Positions 22,641-34,782 of a stretch of 64,000 bases of DNA are shown piece by piece. The position numbers and the translations under genes were made by a program. The stretch lies in contig OV277870.1 of assembly GCA_922989275.2 (NCBI GenBank), positions 71,736,579-71,800,578 on the forward strand, given 5' to 3'. Every line of letters starts with the position of its first letter. Positions within the stretch are counted from its first letter, which is position 1. A model generated the notes under the pieces. The model saw nothing but the letters and a program-made list of their open reading frames with translations. It did not search any database and was not told the origin of the DNA. This DNA is from Gari tellinella (Eukaryota; Mollusca; Bivalvia; Cardiida; Psammobiidae).

Positions 22641-24062
22641 GCAATTTTCAATTTCTTTCAAAACATTACCAGAATGTAAACTCGTCTGAATCAATTCCAG
22701 ACGCCTAATTTCTTGTGCTCCAATATACATCCAGGGCTCCAGATAAGAGGGAGTAAACTGAACTAATCAAACATTCCTCAGCACCAACTCCTATGGTGTT
22801 ACTACTCATTAAAACCGTCTCGAAGAGAAGTGAGTATGAGAAGGGACATCATAGGGTTTAATGCAGAAATAAAGATAGTTGTTTCTGAAATACCCCCTTA
22901 TCTGTAGCCCTGTATAACCAACTGTATACAACAGTTATCACAAGTTTATTTATAGAATGTCAAAGGTTAATCTGACTATGTAACATAATACTTTGTATAT
23001 TTATCATTGTGCTGGTAAACAGTTTCTTATCTATTTAATATATTTATTGTCTGGAAAGTCACTTTTGAATCGAGTACAATCTGGAATTACATAATACAGT
23101 GGCTATATAAAGAAGCACAACATTCCATTGTTGGTTAAACATTTTCAGACGTGTTTCCTTATTCCCTACATTGTCATTAATGTTTCTTAACCCATACCCA
23201 TAGCTGTTTCTAGTTAGGAAAATAGCTATACTCGATGTAGTGTAACACTGTTTACTGATACATATTTTAGTATTGTTTCATATGCTCCCTATGTCGTTTA
23301 ACATTATCGATACGTTTGCCGTGCTTTGTGTTGAACTGCAATAAAAACAAACATCTTTAGGGAATTCATCTCTATCCCACAAAAAGGGGACATTCAATAA
23401 CATGAGTTCGTTACTGGAATGGATCATGCAAGCCATTCTGTTAAAGTCCGTTAAGATTATCCCAGCGGACTAATAAAAAAGTCCGAGTTTCATTTCATGA
23501 ATGAATAATTAAAACTGAAAATGATTTTATGCAATTACCCTAATTTAATAGGCAAGCCTGTTGAAACACCAAGTGTAATTGCATGATTTCGAAAGATACA
23601 TGCGGGGTACTAAATGAGACCTTGATTCTGTAATTACTTTATTAGCGTTATTTTAGTAGAACTAGAAGTATATTGCAAATTTTAATTATTCAAATTTGAT
23701 TTATTACTAAGCAGTTTGTCGCCAAGACAACTGATTCGGAGTGACCTAAATTCGAGTGCTTTTCTAATAGTTGCCATTGCAAAAGGGAGAAATATTAAAA
23801 AAAAAAGATAAATCAGAAAAAACTTCTCCAGAAGCTTTTGCTGTTCTCTTACTCAGCTTAAAGATATCCAAGTATATCTATCGCTGGGGAAATAACTGTA
23901 AGCAATGATTATACTCGTCTACAAACAATATATCTGTAAATAGTGCACTTGTCCTAGATAAACAGTGCAGACCCATATAACAGGTTTGTATTCAACACAA
24001 AACTTGCATTGCGTGCCAACAATATCAAATACCACACATTACAAAACATACATGTTGGCATC
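22641..24062. other. Unannotated AT-rich stretch
   Basis: No gene, RNA or clear repeat was recognised. Confidence 0.4.
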
Positions 24063-24268
24063 TTAACCATTTACTCCATAGTGATGCATTTTAACACCTT
24101 TAGTTTATTTATCCACATTAAATAAGTATTTTACAGTCAAGATTATATATCACAAACATAGTTTCTACACTCTATTAGATCTTAATGCGCATTCTGCTTT
24201 ACTTTTAACCTGTTTTAAATAGCTATCTATCTTCAATACAAGAAGCAGTTTATGGAGTAAGGGGTTAA
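24063..24268 (-). mobile_element. MITE family E, reverse, TTAA flanked
   Basis: It begins TTAACCATTTACTCCATAG and ends TATGGAGTAAGGGGTTAA, so the ends are inverse over about 18 bp between TTAA sites. Only one arm of the hairpin remains (TTAATGCGCATTCTGCTTTA at 24182-24201), another case of an arm lost. Confidence 0.65.
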
Positions 24269-24329
24269 TAGAAAAGAGACGAAACACACGACGACACACT
24301 AAGACTATAGGATTGACTGATCACTGCCT

Positions 24330-24566
24330 TTAACCTTTTAATGATCAAACTATTCGGGAGACTTTTACCACTTTACCGCTTCATTGTCGTCTGCTTCAGA
24401 ATTGTTGTCTGCAAGACAAGTTTCAAAGTTAGATTTAAGGTTGTCTGGTTTAACTAATATCGATTAGACTGTCAAACAGTTTGGGTCCTGATCAGACGCC
24501 GCGTTACGCGGCGTCTGATCAGGCCCCAAACTGTTTTCAAACGCGCTTTGAGAGTGAAAGGGTTAA
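24330..24566 (-). mobile_element. MITE family B, complete, TTAA flanked
   Basis: It begins TTAACCTTTTAATGATC and ends GAGAGTGAAAGGGTTAA. The hairpin at 24474-24537 is nearly perfect, AACAGTTTGGGTCCTGATCA and GACGCCGCGTTACGCGGCGT. GTCGTCTGC-type text between left end and hairpin is a family mark. TTAA with CCCTTT-like ends suggests a piggyBac-type element. Confidence 0.75.
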
Positions 24567-24768
24567 ACAGCAGTGATGAAAATAATGCTGAGGATTAAAT
24601 CTGATTCAAAGGTAATCGACCCCGCACGTTATCCACCGTAACTGAAGTCACAATGTAAATTAATGTAAGCTGCCTCCAACTCGTTATGAAACTTAAGTAT
24701 AATTATTTAATCAATGATTGCAAACTATGTGAGGTAAACATAACAGTAGCAAACAATAAGAACATTTC

Positions 24769-25007
24769 CAATGGAGAATCTGTTATTCTTTCCCGTTTAA
24801 ACGCAAACGTACGCAAACGCAAAGCACTAAAACGTAGAAAAGAACAATTTTTGGACAATTCTGATATTTCATGTTTATCTTGATGGCAAACAGTTTGGAG
24901 CCTGATCAGACGCCGGGTTACCTGATCTGGCTCCAAACTGTTTGCACTGCAAATAATAGTTTTAGCGTAAACGCGTTTATTGGGAAAGAATAACTTTTTC
25001 TCCACTG
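24769..25007 (+). mobile_element. MITE family A with shortened palindrome
   Basis: The left end has decayed (CAATGGAGAATCTG) and the right end is intact (TCTCCACTG, then TA). The right palindrome arm lacks CCGGCGT: the sequence passes from GCCGGGTTA to CCTGATCTGGCTCC. This is a small deletion at the tip of the hairpin. Confidence 0.7.
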
Positions 25008-25245
25008 TACCTAAAAATCTGAACTAACAAGCATTTAACGATATCACATTTTAATATGGCTGTAAAATAATCGTCGAATTGCGCATGACGCAGTTTTCAA
25101 AAAAACGGTTTAAATGGCTTAAACACCAGTGAATAAAGTTCAATGAATTCAGCATGTCGCTAGAGCACTGAAATATTGCAACTGTCAGGGTAACAGCCTA
25201 TATAAATGACTTATAGAAATACTCGATAATCGAAATACATACTCT

Positions 25246-25471
25246 TTAACCCTTTTTCTCTCAATGACGATTTAAGCGCGTTTGCAAACAGTTAGGGTCC
25301 TGTTCACCGCCGCTGATTAGGACCCATATTGTTTTACACACTTATCGATATTTATACAATCTTAAATCTAACGTTGAAAAATATCTTGTAGTAAACAATA
25401 ATGAAGCAGACGACCATATAGCGGTGAAGGGGTACAAATCCCTCCAATGATTTGATCATGAAAGGGTTATA
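25246..25471 (+). mobile_element. MITE family B with damaged palindrome
   Basis: It begins TTAACCCTTTTTCTCTCAAT and ends GATCATGAAAGGGTTATAA. The hairpin at 25285-25340 has lost most of its tip (GGGTCCTGTTCACCGCCGCT then GATTAGGACCC). Confidence 0.65.
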
Positions 25472-26117
25472 ACGTCGTGTGTCACAACTTAAATACTATC
25501 GACATTAATGCCACATATGAATATTTAGTTATCGTTTTGAAATTTGAGTGCATGCCAAAGACACATGCAAATACCTTCATATTGCTGTAAACATTGCCTT
25601 GTTTTAAGCATATTAGATATAGATTATTTCAACGCCTATGTGCGCCGAGTTACATTGTGTTACATTGTGTTTAATCAAGAAATGAGCTTACGTAAGCAGG
25701 AATATAGTTCAGCCATCGACCTTAGTCATAAACTAATGTGTGCAAGAAAGCAATTTGTTAGATTGTCGCTCCTGATTTATGCCATGAGTTGCCATATAAA
25801 TGATAAATATAATAGCTCTGTTTTGTAAACGAGGGAATATACAAATCTAATGAACTTCCACGCCGCATAATGTCACATGTATTGCTTCAAACTCTCAGCT
25901 AAAGACATAGGGTTAATGCGATTAGATTTGGTTTATTTATCACTATTTAGTACTTATATCACTGACCTTTCATCGCACAATACAGTTACTGATTTTTTAA
26001 GTTGAGAAAAGAATGCTTAGGGGAGCTATTATTCACAACGTATTCCCATCACAACTTCAAATGTTTATTCTTTATTCACTATCGTTTCATTTTCGTATTG
26101 GTTGAATGTTAATCCTA
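25472..26117. other. Unannotated stretch
   Basis: An open frame at 25544-25828 exists but has no motif that I can recognise. No repeat is evident. Confidence 0.35.
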
Positions 26118-26363
26118 CAGTGGAGGATGTGTTATTCTTTCCCAATAAACGCGTTTACGCTAAAACTATTATTTGCAGTGCAAACAGTTTGAAGCCAGAT
26201 CAGACGCCGGGTAACCCGGCGTTTGATCAGGCTCCAAACTGTTTGCCACCAAGATAAACATGAATTATCAGAATTGTCCAAAAGTTGTTCTTTTCTACGT
26301 TTTAGTGCTTTGCGTTTGCGTACGTTTGCGTTTAAACGGGAAAGAATAACACATTCTCCACTG
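26118..26363 (-). mobile_element. MITE family A, complete, reverse
   Basis: 246 bp between TA sites, starting CAGTGGAGGATGTGTTATTC and ending ACACATTCTCCACTG. The core palindrome is complete, with GCCAGATCAGACGCCGGGT on one side and the CTGATCAGGC arm on the other. Confidence 0.85.
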
Positions 26364-26623
26364 TACAAGTAGGTTATACTTGTTTCCTTTTTCGCAATTG
26401 TTACATTTTAGTTGAAATAAGGCATTCGCCTAAATGATCATTAAACAGTTTTTAACAATGTTAAATAGGTATTATGCGATATTTGCCCTCGAGTATGCTG
26501 ATTGCCTGCTCTGGTACATGCACATTTATTGATTCAAGACTAAATGCGCACTTCTTTGATCAATACTATTTGACCATCATTTTGTCTGTGAAAATCGTAA
26601 GTTGATGATAAATTTCTGGTATA

Positions 26624-27262
26624 TTAACCCTTTATGATCATATTGATCATGAGCTTTTTACCCCTTCACCGCCATATTGTCGTCTGCATTAATATTCTTG
26701 TATGCAATGTCGTTTCAAAATTAGATGTAAGACAGTATAACTGTCGTAATTTCAAAACAAGTGGCACATTATATAATAAATGTCGATAATGTGAGGAGTC
26801 CTCGACATTAAACTCTAAACATATCGATTGCTTTCAAGAACATTTCAATCGTACGTTTATATTCTCTGAGATATTCTAAAATCTGAGTAATAAATCAATA
26901 AGTCTACCTAAACGATGTCATTGTTTCTGGTAATTGTTTTATTTATGTTTTCCATACTTTCTAGTTGGTATCCATTGTTTGAGATATTGGATCCGTTTCA
27001 AAATCTACTATAAAACAATCATTGTCTTAACCTTTATTCTAATGTGATATCGACTGATGTTAAATTGTCGTCTGCACAATGTGTTAAATAGAGCTTTCTA
27101 TATATTTATATATATATTAAGTGCATAAGCATACAGACGAGTGTCAAACAGTTCGGATGCAGATCAGGCACCGCATTACGCGGCGTCTGACCTGGATCCA
27201 AACTGTTTGCAAAATACATTGTAGTCGCGACCAGCAGGCAAAGGGTAAAGCTACAAAACACT
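26624..27262 (+). repeat. B fragment and a second hairpin remnant
   Basis: At 26624 the sequence TTAACCCTTTATGATC begins a B-type left end with GTCGTCTGCATTAATATTC, which fades by 26750. At 27145-27210 a hairpin reads GTCAAACAGTTCGGATGCAG, GCACCGCATTACGCGGCGTC and GGATCCAAACTGTTTGC. It is followed by AAAGGGTAAA at about 27239-27248. Confidence 0.45.
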
Positions 27263-27496
27263 TCTGATAAATAGACCACCATTAATAAGTTGTCAGGCAT
27301 TATTTTAGGTATTAGCAATAGGCAGTAGTTTACAGCAAGGTAAAGGTAAAGTTGAAACACCTACAGATGTTCTTATATTTTTATTGGAGGTCACACGAAC
27401 TAAACGACAGTTCGAACCAATGTATTGCTGCTTTGTATTTGTACATATGTATGGAACTATCTAAAGGGGACAGAAATGGCGTGTACGTCGTATTTT

Positions 27497-27644
27497 ACAT
27501 GTATAGCTTAAAGCAAGGTGACAGTAAAACAGAAAGCTCCCAAAGGAGTTTTCTGTTTTACTGTCGCCTTGATTTAAGCAGTTAGCTGTCTTTTACATAA
27601 TCAATTATCCTTCGTTTAAGTGGTCGTAATAGAGAGGTTTTACT
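27497..27644 (+). mobile_element. MITE family F, left end missing
   Basis: The hairpin at about 27507-27579 has AAAGCAAGGTGACAGTAAAA and CAGAAAGCTCC arms and is nearly perfect. The right side (TTATCCTTCGTTTAAGTGG, then TAATAGAGAGGTTTTAC) matches the F copy at 14849-15052. The left TIR is absent. Confidence 0.6.
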
Positions 27645-27929
27645 TTATATATCGTTACCTTGTTCTCATTAGTCTTGTTCCGATTGTCGATGATCAGCAG
27701 TTAATAATGGCGTAATAAGCCGTGTTCAATCTTTTCTATTCTTGTGCCAGCATTCCGTCACGCAAACTGTCAAAACAAAACATATTGCATATCACAAGTG
27801 ACCGATTGTATGGATTTGTTAGTTTTCGGCAGACAATAAATGTTTTGGTAAATAGCCAATGGTAATATGGATTTACTTACACTCATACCTCTGAAATCAA
27901 AACTTGTTTAACCAAGCAGAATGTTTAGT

Positions 27930-28114
27930 TGAACCCTTTAACTCTCAATGGCGCTTGAAAATGCGCTTGCAAACAGTTTGGATCCTGATCAGTCGCCACG
28001 TAAACTTGAATCTTAATTTGAAACAATCTTGCAAACAACAAAATTGAAGTAGACGACAATGAAACGATGAAGGGGTAAAAAAAGCTCTGAAAAAATTAGA
28101 AGTGAAAGGGTTAA
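27930..28114 (+). mobile_element. MITE family B, palindrome arm lost
   Basis: The left end is GAACCCTTTAACTCTCAATG and the right end AGTGAAAGGGTTAA. One arm remains (CAGTTTGGATCCTGATCAG at about 27976-27994) and the text then jumps to ACTTGAATCTTAATTTGAAA. Confidence 0.6.
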
Positions 28115-28371
28115 TACATGTGCAGATTATGAAGGATTAAGGGGCTTTTTTAAAAGGAAAAAGCATTCCGCCGCTTCAGACACGTTACAGCTGAATGCAA
28201 TGAGCTTTCTGCAATATTAGTGCGGTGTGCATATCAACCTTTGTCCAATGAGATATGCCAGATTTTTGCATGTTTGGTTAACAAGGGAAATAGATATTTT
28301 GATTCAGGTGAATTGTTAAGTTGTCAGAGACTTCCTTGTTTGAAGTGTAAGTTCCCGACGGAGAAGTTATA

Positions 28372-28700
28372 CAGTGCTCCCTCTCTACAACGACACCCAT
28401 TGGGAAACAAAGAATGTGTTCGTTGTTAGGGGGAAGTCGTTATAGGGAGTGAAATGGGATAACATTTGCAAACAGCTTGAATCCAGATCAGACGCCACGT
28501 CACGCGGCGTCTGATCTCGATTCAAGTTGCTTGCCACTCGTCATTAATTTATTTTCTGTCTAAATGTCCATTGTGTCACTTTGAGAAAAACAGCGGACAA
28601 TATTGCAGCAATAAAAGGGTTAGACATAATTGTCCTGTTTAGGGAACTGCGGCAAAGAGTCGTTGTAAGGAAGTAGCCCTAGTTGGGAGGGCTTTTGCTC
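28372..28700 (+). mobile_element. MITE family C
   Basis: It starts CAGTGCTCCCTCTCTACAAC. The core hairpin at 28468-28532 reads GCTTGAATCCAGATCAGACG, CCACGTCACGCGGCG and TCTGATCTCGATTCAAG. The right end is decayed near 28690. Confidence 0.65.
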
Positions 28701-29019
28701 GGTACTATCCGGATTGAATTATATACTCCGTATATGATTTCATCGCATGCAAAACAATTAATATAGATGGATCAGTCTACACGTTTCTTTTAATTTGTGT
28801 GCAAAGAGAAAACTTTTAATAACAGTAAAAAGAGTCCAATAAATTTAAACGCTAACATGATTGTATAAACTCTTGAGACACGATAAGCTAAAAGTCTGCT
28901 ATATGGGTGATAAATAGCAATTTTAGTTGTAAGTGTGCGGTAATATTGACCTAAATTCCCTCGCATTGAAGCCTATGATAGTATTTGATGGCAGCTTTTT
29001 ACTGACTTACGGCAAACGT

Positions 29020-29175
29020 GCGTAACCCTTTTGGCACCAAAAGGTGTTTACCCCTTGATCGCTATACTGCCGTCTGCTTAAATATTGTTGTCTGCAAGAT
29101 CGATTCAAAGTTACATTTAAGGCACAATTGTGGTATGACTTAAGAAATTTCGATACGGGTGATAAACAGTTCGGA
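29020..29175 (-). repeat. Fragment of MITE family B
   Basis: It has GTAACCCTTTTGGCACC at the edge and GCCGTCTGCTTAAATATTGT inside, and stops at AAACAGTTCGG where the palindrome would begin. Confidence 0.5.
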
Positions 29176-29428
29176 ATATTGAATATTTTACACGTTATCT
29201 TCTTGTCATAAGGGACATTACTGTGTCAGCATTGATGTAATTACAATACAAAAATATCTGCATTATGCTTTCAATGTCAATTAAATACATGTACAATATT
29301 CGCACGTTATCATGGCATAATAAATTAACCAAATGTTCTAAACGTCAGATACTGAATATAGCCTTGACAATTACGATAATCATGATTGATTGATTAGGAA
29401 AATAGGAGTGTGACTTGACACCCTTATA

Positions 29429-29785
29429 CAGCGTTCCCTCTCTACAACGAAACCCAATGGGAGACAAAAAATATGTGCGTTGCTCGGAGGGCGTCGTTAT
29501 AGGTAGGGAAATTGGCTTACATTTGCAAACAGCTTGAATCGAGATCAGACGCCGCGTAACGCGGCGTCTGATCTCGATTCAAGCTGTTTGCCATTTGTCT
29601 TTAAGTTTTTTCTGTCAAAATGTCCATTATGTAAATTTTAGACAAACAGCATTCGACAATTTTAAGCAAACGACATTACAGTCGTGAATAGGCTGGACAC
29701 AATTTTCCTTTTTAGGGATCTGCGACAATGGTCGTTGTAAGGAGGAAGTCGTTTTTGGTAGGGCCGTTGTAGGAAGGGAACATTG
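29429..29785 (+). mobile_element. MITE family C, complete
   Basis: It starts CAGCGTTCCCTCTCTACAAC after TA and ends GGAAGGGAACATTG before TA. The hairpin at 29526-29591 is essentially perfect, with GATCAGACGCCGCGTAACG and its inverse. Direct blocks such as GGTCGTTGTAAGGAGGAAG lie near the right end. Confidence 0.75.
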
Positions 29786-30125
29786 TACATGTAGTTTGCT
29801 ACCTTCGGCCTAGATGCCTTCAACCTAAAGTTGATCAATACTAACAGATACTGTCATTTTAAACAGACAACAACAGACCAGTTATGGTTTCTTTCGTCTC
29901 GTCCAATACAGTAATTCCTCCACACAACTGCCCTCTGAACAATAACCCCCTCCCCTTACATAAACGCTTGGCGACTTTCACAAATCAATATGGTGCCCAG
30001 ATCAGCCCCAACATAGAGGTGCGGTTTTACTCATGTAAGTTTATGAAAAACGACGCATGTTTTGTTCTTGTTTGTTTGTTTGTTAGACCCAACCTTAAGA
30101 GTAAAGTCTCCCTGCTTAAATTAGA

Positions 30126-30603
30126 GTGAAGTAACAGTGGTTTAGGTGGCAACTGTGCTGCCTCCAGATTTAGTGTAATGTTTCCTTAATGTAACTCTTA
30201 AAAAGGTGTAATTGTTTTTACACTGTTTATAGTTTAATGTAGTTACACCATTTAGAGTGTAATTGAAGTTACACCATTTATAGTGTAATGTACTTACACC
30301 ATTTACAGTGTAATTGAAGTTACACCATTTATAGTGTAATGTAGTTACACCATTTTGAGTATATTGAAGTTACACCATTTATAGCGTAATGTAGTTACAC
30401 CATTTTGAGTATATTGAAGTTACACTATTTATAGCGTAATGTAGTTACACCATTTTGAGTGTAGGCCTAATTGTAGTTACACCAATTACAGCGTAATGTA
30501 GTTACACTATTTAGAGTTCAATGGGTTACACCATGTAGAACAAGAAAACATTACACCAAAAGTGGAGGCAGCACAGCTGCCACCAATTTCGGTGTAACTT
30601 CAC
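30126..30603 (+). mobile_element. Inverted-repeat element with internal minisatellite
   Basis: Arms of about 55 bp start at 30126 (GTGAAGTAACAGTGG, then TGTGCTGCCTCCAG) and end at 30603 with the inverse (GGAGGCAGCACAGCTGCC, then GGTGTAACTTCAC). Between about 30195 and 30540 there are about a dozen units built on TTACACCATTTATAGTGTAA alternating with short linkers, each itself a small palindrome. No coding capacity. It does not match the other families in the window. Confidence 0.75.
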
Positions 30604-31103
30604 CTTAAACTTTTTACAGTGCATATATGGGATCGTGGGCACAAATAAGTTAAATTGTTGATATTAAATTTTGACATATTTCACATAAATGTTGAGATGT
30701 AATAGTTTATTATACCAATTTGTTTACTTATGTGACAGATCTTCAAAAGGGACTGACAATAAAATGCTCTGAAAGAGGGTTATTCAGACAACTAAATAAT
30801 AATAACGAAAGACATGATGTCCTAAAATGCAAAGATCAGTTAAACGCATAGCGGTTGTCATGTTTAATCACACGACGCACTTCCAAATTGTTTGTAAATT
30901 ATGTTTTCTTTATTTGACAGGTTTTAAACAGACAATATTCCCTAAATGCTTCCACAGTGTTTACAAAACTCGCATACCGTTTGTTAAATAACAAAGAGAT
31001 ATATTATAACGTACTGGAGATAATCGAAAGTTTGCCTTCTTGCGGTTCAAATATAAAAAGTCAAAAAATAGAATTTGTAATATTTATCTTCATTTAGTAT
31101 TTA

Positions 31104-31305
31104 CAGTCGAAACTCGATACTTTATACTACATTGTAGCTTAAATCGATCTTACCAAAGTTTCGTGAGTTGAATTTTGATAAGTCAATCTCGCTTAAGTCG
31201 AACATACCCGTATTTCAAAGTTAAAACGTGGCTAAGCCCCGTTTTAACTTTGAAATATGAATGTGTTCGAACTAACGCTAGTTCGTAGAATCGAGTTTTT
31301 ACTCT
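31104..31305 (+). mobile_element. MITE family D
   Basis: It begins CAGTCGAAACTCGATAC after TA and ends near TCGAGTTTTTACTCTA. The central hairpin has TTTCAAAGTTAAAACG arms around GGCTAAGCCC. CAGTCGAA ends with TA resemble pogo/Tigger-type elements. Confidence 0.65.
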
Positions 31306-31815
31306 ATCTTTATTTTTATTTATATTTACTATTGGGAACATCTTAAAGCTGTTTAAAAATCAAAACTGTTTTATATTATAAAGAAAACAAATAAAACGAG
31401 TGTAAATTACAAACGCTACATTCGACAAAGTACTTCAGTGCCCCCTCCTCCCCATCGATTCAAACTATATATAAATGTAAGCAAAATAGTGCTCAGCATT
31501 CTAAGGCTTTTGTATATTCCTCCCTTTACCAACACCTTCCGAATAACATACACCATTGTGTCTCTTGGGTGTTATTGTAGAGAGGAAGCATTGTATTTCG
31601 CTTTAAATGAGGAAAATGGAAAAATAGCGCAAACACGACTACATTTCTCAAAATCATCTCATTTTTTTATTTGTTTTAATTATTTAACTTATTTTATAAA
31701 GTATCAAAAACATGATTTGTGTCGTAATTGCATCCACAAAATCAGTCAAAATACCTACGTGTTTCATCAGAGAAATAGCTTAAATGCAACCTTTCAGATT
31801 CGTAAACATGTGATA

Positions 31816-32059
31816 CAGTGGAGAATGTGATATTTTTCCCAATAAACGCGTTTACGCTAAAACTATTATTTGCAGTGCAAACAGTTTGGAGCCAGATCAG
31901 ACGCCGGGTAACCCGGCGTCTGATCAGGCTCCAAACTGTTTGCCACCAAGATAAACAAGAATTATCAGAATTGTCAAAAAATTGTACTTTTCTACGTTTT
32001 AGTGTTTTGCTTTGCGTACGTTTGCGTTGAAACGGGAAAGAATAACATATTCTCCACTG
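31816..32059 (-). mobile_element. MITE family A, reverse
   Basis: It starts CAGTGGAGAATGTGATATT after TA and ends CATATTCTCCACTG. The following bases are AA, so the right TA has mutated. The core palindrome is complete. Confidence 0.8.
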
Positions 32060-32511
32060 AACCATGAGGAATAACTAACATTCAAATGCCCCATAGAAAT
32101 CCTTGAACATGCTTAAAGAAAATATAACAACATTTTCCAAAGAGCTTATCAGATGACCTTCCCACCGCTCACCTAGTCTCCCCTGAATCGCAATTGTTAA
32201 TGCTAATACTCCAACTAGAAATAAAATATACTCTAACGCTTAGATTGGATAGAAAGGGCATATTTGGCAAACCGATACTACCTCTGTTCTTAATTTTGAA
32301 TTACTTAAAAAGTTCACAGGATGTAAAAAATAATTATGAATATGATAGAAAAAGCTGCAACACCACCATATCTGAGTTCTTGTATTTACAAAGTCTAAAA
32401 AACTCTAAACAATATAAATTGTCAAGAGCAAGGCCATTTGTTTCTAGCGTTTTACTCTTTGCATAAAGGAGAAAAATAACGTTTATTTCCTGTTACAATA
32501 GGTATGAAATA

Positions 32512-32765
32512 GTGGTAAAAGTATATCAACTCGCTCAGTTGTCGTTTGATTGAGTTTCCTTGGCGTCAAAACACATTTTCCTGTGTGCCTGAACAACACA
32601 CTGATCCATCGGAATATACATTTACTACCTAAATAATAGTTATTTCTTGACGACAAGCGATCAAATGGCCAATAACAGACGTGAATTGCTTTTTGTCTCA
32701 CAAAATATAGTCTTACAATTCACGTCATGCTGTACGGGATTCGTATAGTGCTTACGTATTTAACC
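32512..32765 (+). repeat. Dispersed repeat J, copy 2
   Basis: Related to 11225-11480 with many substitutions and a few indels. Shared text also appears upstream (about 32170-32200 with 11160-11200), hinting that this copy carries an insertion between about 32205 and 32465. Confidence 0.55.
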
Positions 32766-33103
32766 ATTAAGCGAAATATGATTCGTGTATAACATGTCGT
32801 CGGCTTTTATTCCAAACATTTGGTATTCAAAAGTGTTTGAGTGACAAATAATTTGGGTCTGTTGCGACATAATTTGCATGGGTTAATGAACACAGTTGCC
32901 TCTTTCGGTGGACATATTTACACGTGTATATCTGCTAACAACATCAATTTAAGAACATCTGAATTTTAAGATGACCTAGACTTTTCCATTGCCAATGCCG
33001 ACCGAAGAGGCATTCATATCAATTTAGGATCAGATTGAATGCAGATGTCCGATCAAGAACCTAACGTGGGTTGAGCGATTTTCATTCCGTACAATACCCT
33101 ATA

Positions 33104-33462
33104 CAGCTCCCCCTCTCTACAACGACACCAAATGGGAGACAACAAGTATGTGCGTTGTTCGGAGGGAGTCGTTATAGAGAGGGAAATTGGTTTACATTTG
33201 CAAACAGCTTGAATCAAGATAAGAAGCCGCGTAACTCGGCGTCTGATCTGGATTCAAGCTGTTTGTAACTCGTTTTTATATTTTTTGTATCAAAATGACC
33301 ACTTATATGTAACTTTGATAAATAACAGCAGACAACAATTTTAAGCAGACGATAGTGCAGTAGTAAAAGCGTTAGGCAATTGTGCTGTTAAGGGAACTGT
33401 GGCAATGGTCGTTGTAAGGAGAGGGCCGTTGTCGAGAGGGTCGTTGTAGGGAGGGAACGCTG
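33104..33462 (+). mobile_element. MITE family C
   Basis: It starts CAGCTCCCCCTCTCTACAAC after TA and ends GTAGGGAGGGAACGCTG. The core hairpin near 33205-33266 is slightly diverged (CAAGATAAGAAGCCGCGT on the left, CGGCGTCTGATCTGGATTC on the right). Confidence 0.7.
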
Positions 33463-33599
33463 TTTATCCCCTAGACTGAAGCCCTATCAAAACTTTTTTT
33501 TGAGCCTGGACCTTTGCTTATAAAATATTTGATTTCAGTTCAAGACAGCTCTCATACTTATATCCGTTAGAGTTTAACATTCTGCTCTAATCTTACTTA

Positions 33600-33800
33600 T
33601 TAACCCTTTCTCTATCAATGCCGCCTTAAAGCGCGTTTGCAAACAATTTAAATCCTGATCAGACGCCGCGTGACGTGGCGTCTGATCAGGACCCAAACTG
33701 ATTGACACTCTTATCGATATTTAAGTCATACAATCTTAAATCTAACTTTGAAACGTGTCTCGCAGACAACACTACTGAAGTAGACGACAATAAGGGCTAA
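33600..33800 (+). mobile_element. MITE family B, right end truncated
   Basis: It begins TTAACCCTTTCTCTATCAAT. The hairpin at 33642-33708 has CCTGATCAGACGCCGCGTG and CGTGGCGTCTGATCAGG. It stops at AATAAGGGCTAAAA without the usual right end. Confidence 0.65.
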
Positions 33801-33939
33801 AAACTATCTTAAATTCGTGTCCAAAGCTTTTTATGCATGTATACGTATCAGGAGCAGTGTCATGTCGGCTGTTTCGCATTTGTTTGACAAGGGCAATACC
33901 AAATTTGAAAAAAACTATGAAAGAATGTTAACTTAAATA

Positions 33940-34102
33940 CAGAAGAAACTCCATACTACGAACTCGCATAAACCGATCTTACCAGTATTTCTAAAGTTGA
34001 ATTTTTATAAGTCGATCTCGTTAAAGTCGAACATACCCGTTTTAACTTTGAAATATGGGTATGTTCGAATAAACGCGAGTACGTAAAAACGAGTTTTTAC
34101 TG
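33940..34102 (+). mobile_element. MITE family D, shortened
   Basis: TA-flanked, CAGAAGAAACTCCATACTAC at the left and CGAGTTTTTACTG at the right. One palindrome arm is gone: CGAACATACCCG runs directly into TTTTAACTTTGAAATATGGG. Confidence 0.6.
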
Positions 34103-34109
34103 TATAATA

Positions 34110-34599
34110 TTTAATTCAATATATCAACTTATACATACAAAATGTATATGTATTCTTTTATTCTACTTGGCAGTGCATACCTTAATTGTATCACTTTAGT
34201 AGAAGGTATCTGATGTGTATCAGATACGTTCTGATCAGGAAATTGTTTTACCCTTTGTCTTGTCTATAATAGTGTATTGTTTATATTTTCTAAAACTATA
34301 ATACAGTTATATGGAGAATCTATTTATAAAATTCTTATACGCATACTTTAGCCCAAGCTGTATTATCCGGTCATCAACACGCAACATGCCATATTTAAGG
34401 TGACTGACTGGAGACCTGGCATCGTCATGTGGTTTACGCACAGTCAGTCAATAAAAACGACACCGTCCAACAGTCAACTCCATTTCACCTAGTTTATCGC
34501 ATAGAACTTTATATTGTACCGTGTCAATCGCTTTGTTTAGGCCCAACATAACCAAGCCTGTATACAGACCTTAAGAAGTATTTAATGGCTGGACATTTA
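34110..34599. other. Unannotated stretch
   Basis: Nothing supportable. A small palindrome ATCTGATGTGTATCAGAT lies at 34208-34225. Confidence 0.4.
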
Positions 34600-34710
34600 T
34601 TTATTTAAGCGCCAAACAAATCGGATCTTAATCAAATGCAGCATTACGTTGCGTCTGACCCGGACCCAAACTGTTTGAATATGTTATCGTTGGCGAGCTT
34701 GGCACTGAAT
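34600..34710 (+). repeat. Decayed shared palindrome
   Basis: GCCAAACAAATCGGATCTTA, GCAGCATTACGTTGCGTCTG and GGACCCAAACTGTTTG form a mutated hairpin of the shared core. Element ends are not clear. Confidence 0.4.
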
Positions 34711-34782
34711 GACTTATGTAGTTCTTATTAGAAAATATATTTAATTATCTTTTTATTCCATTATCTCTCATGATGGAGATAT

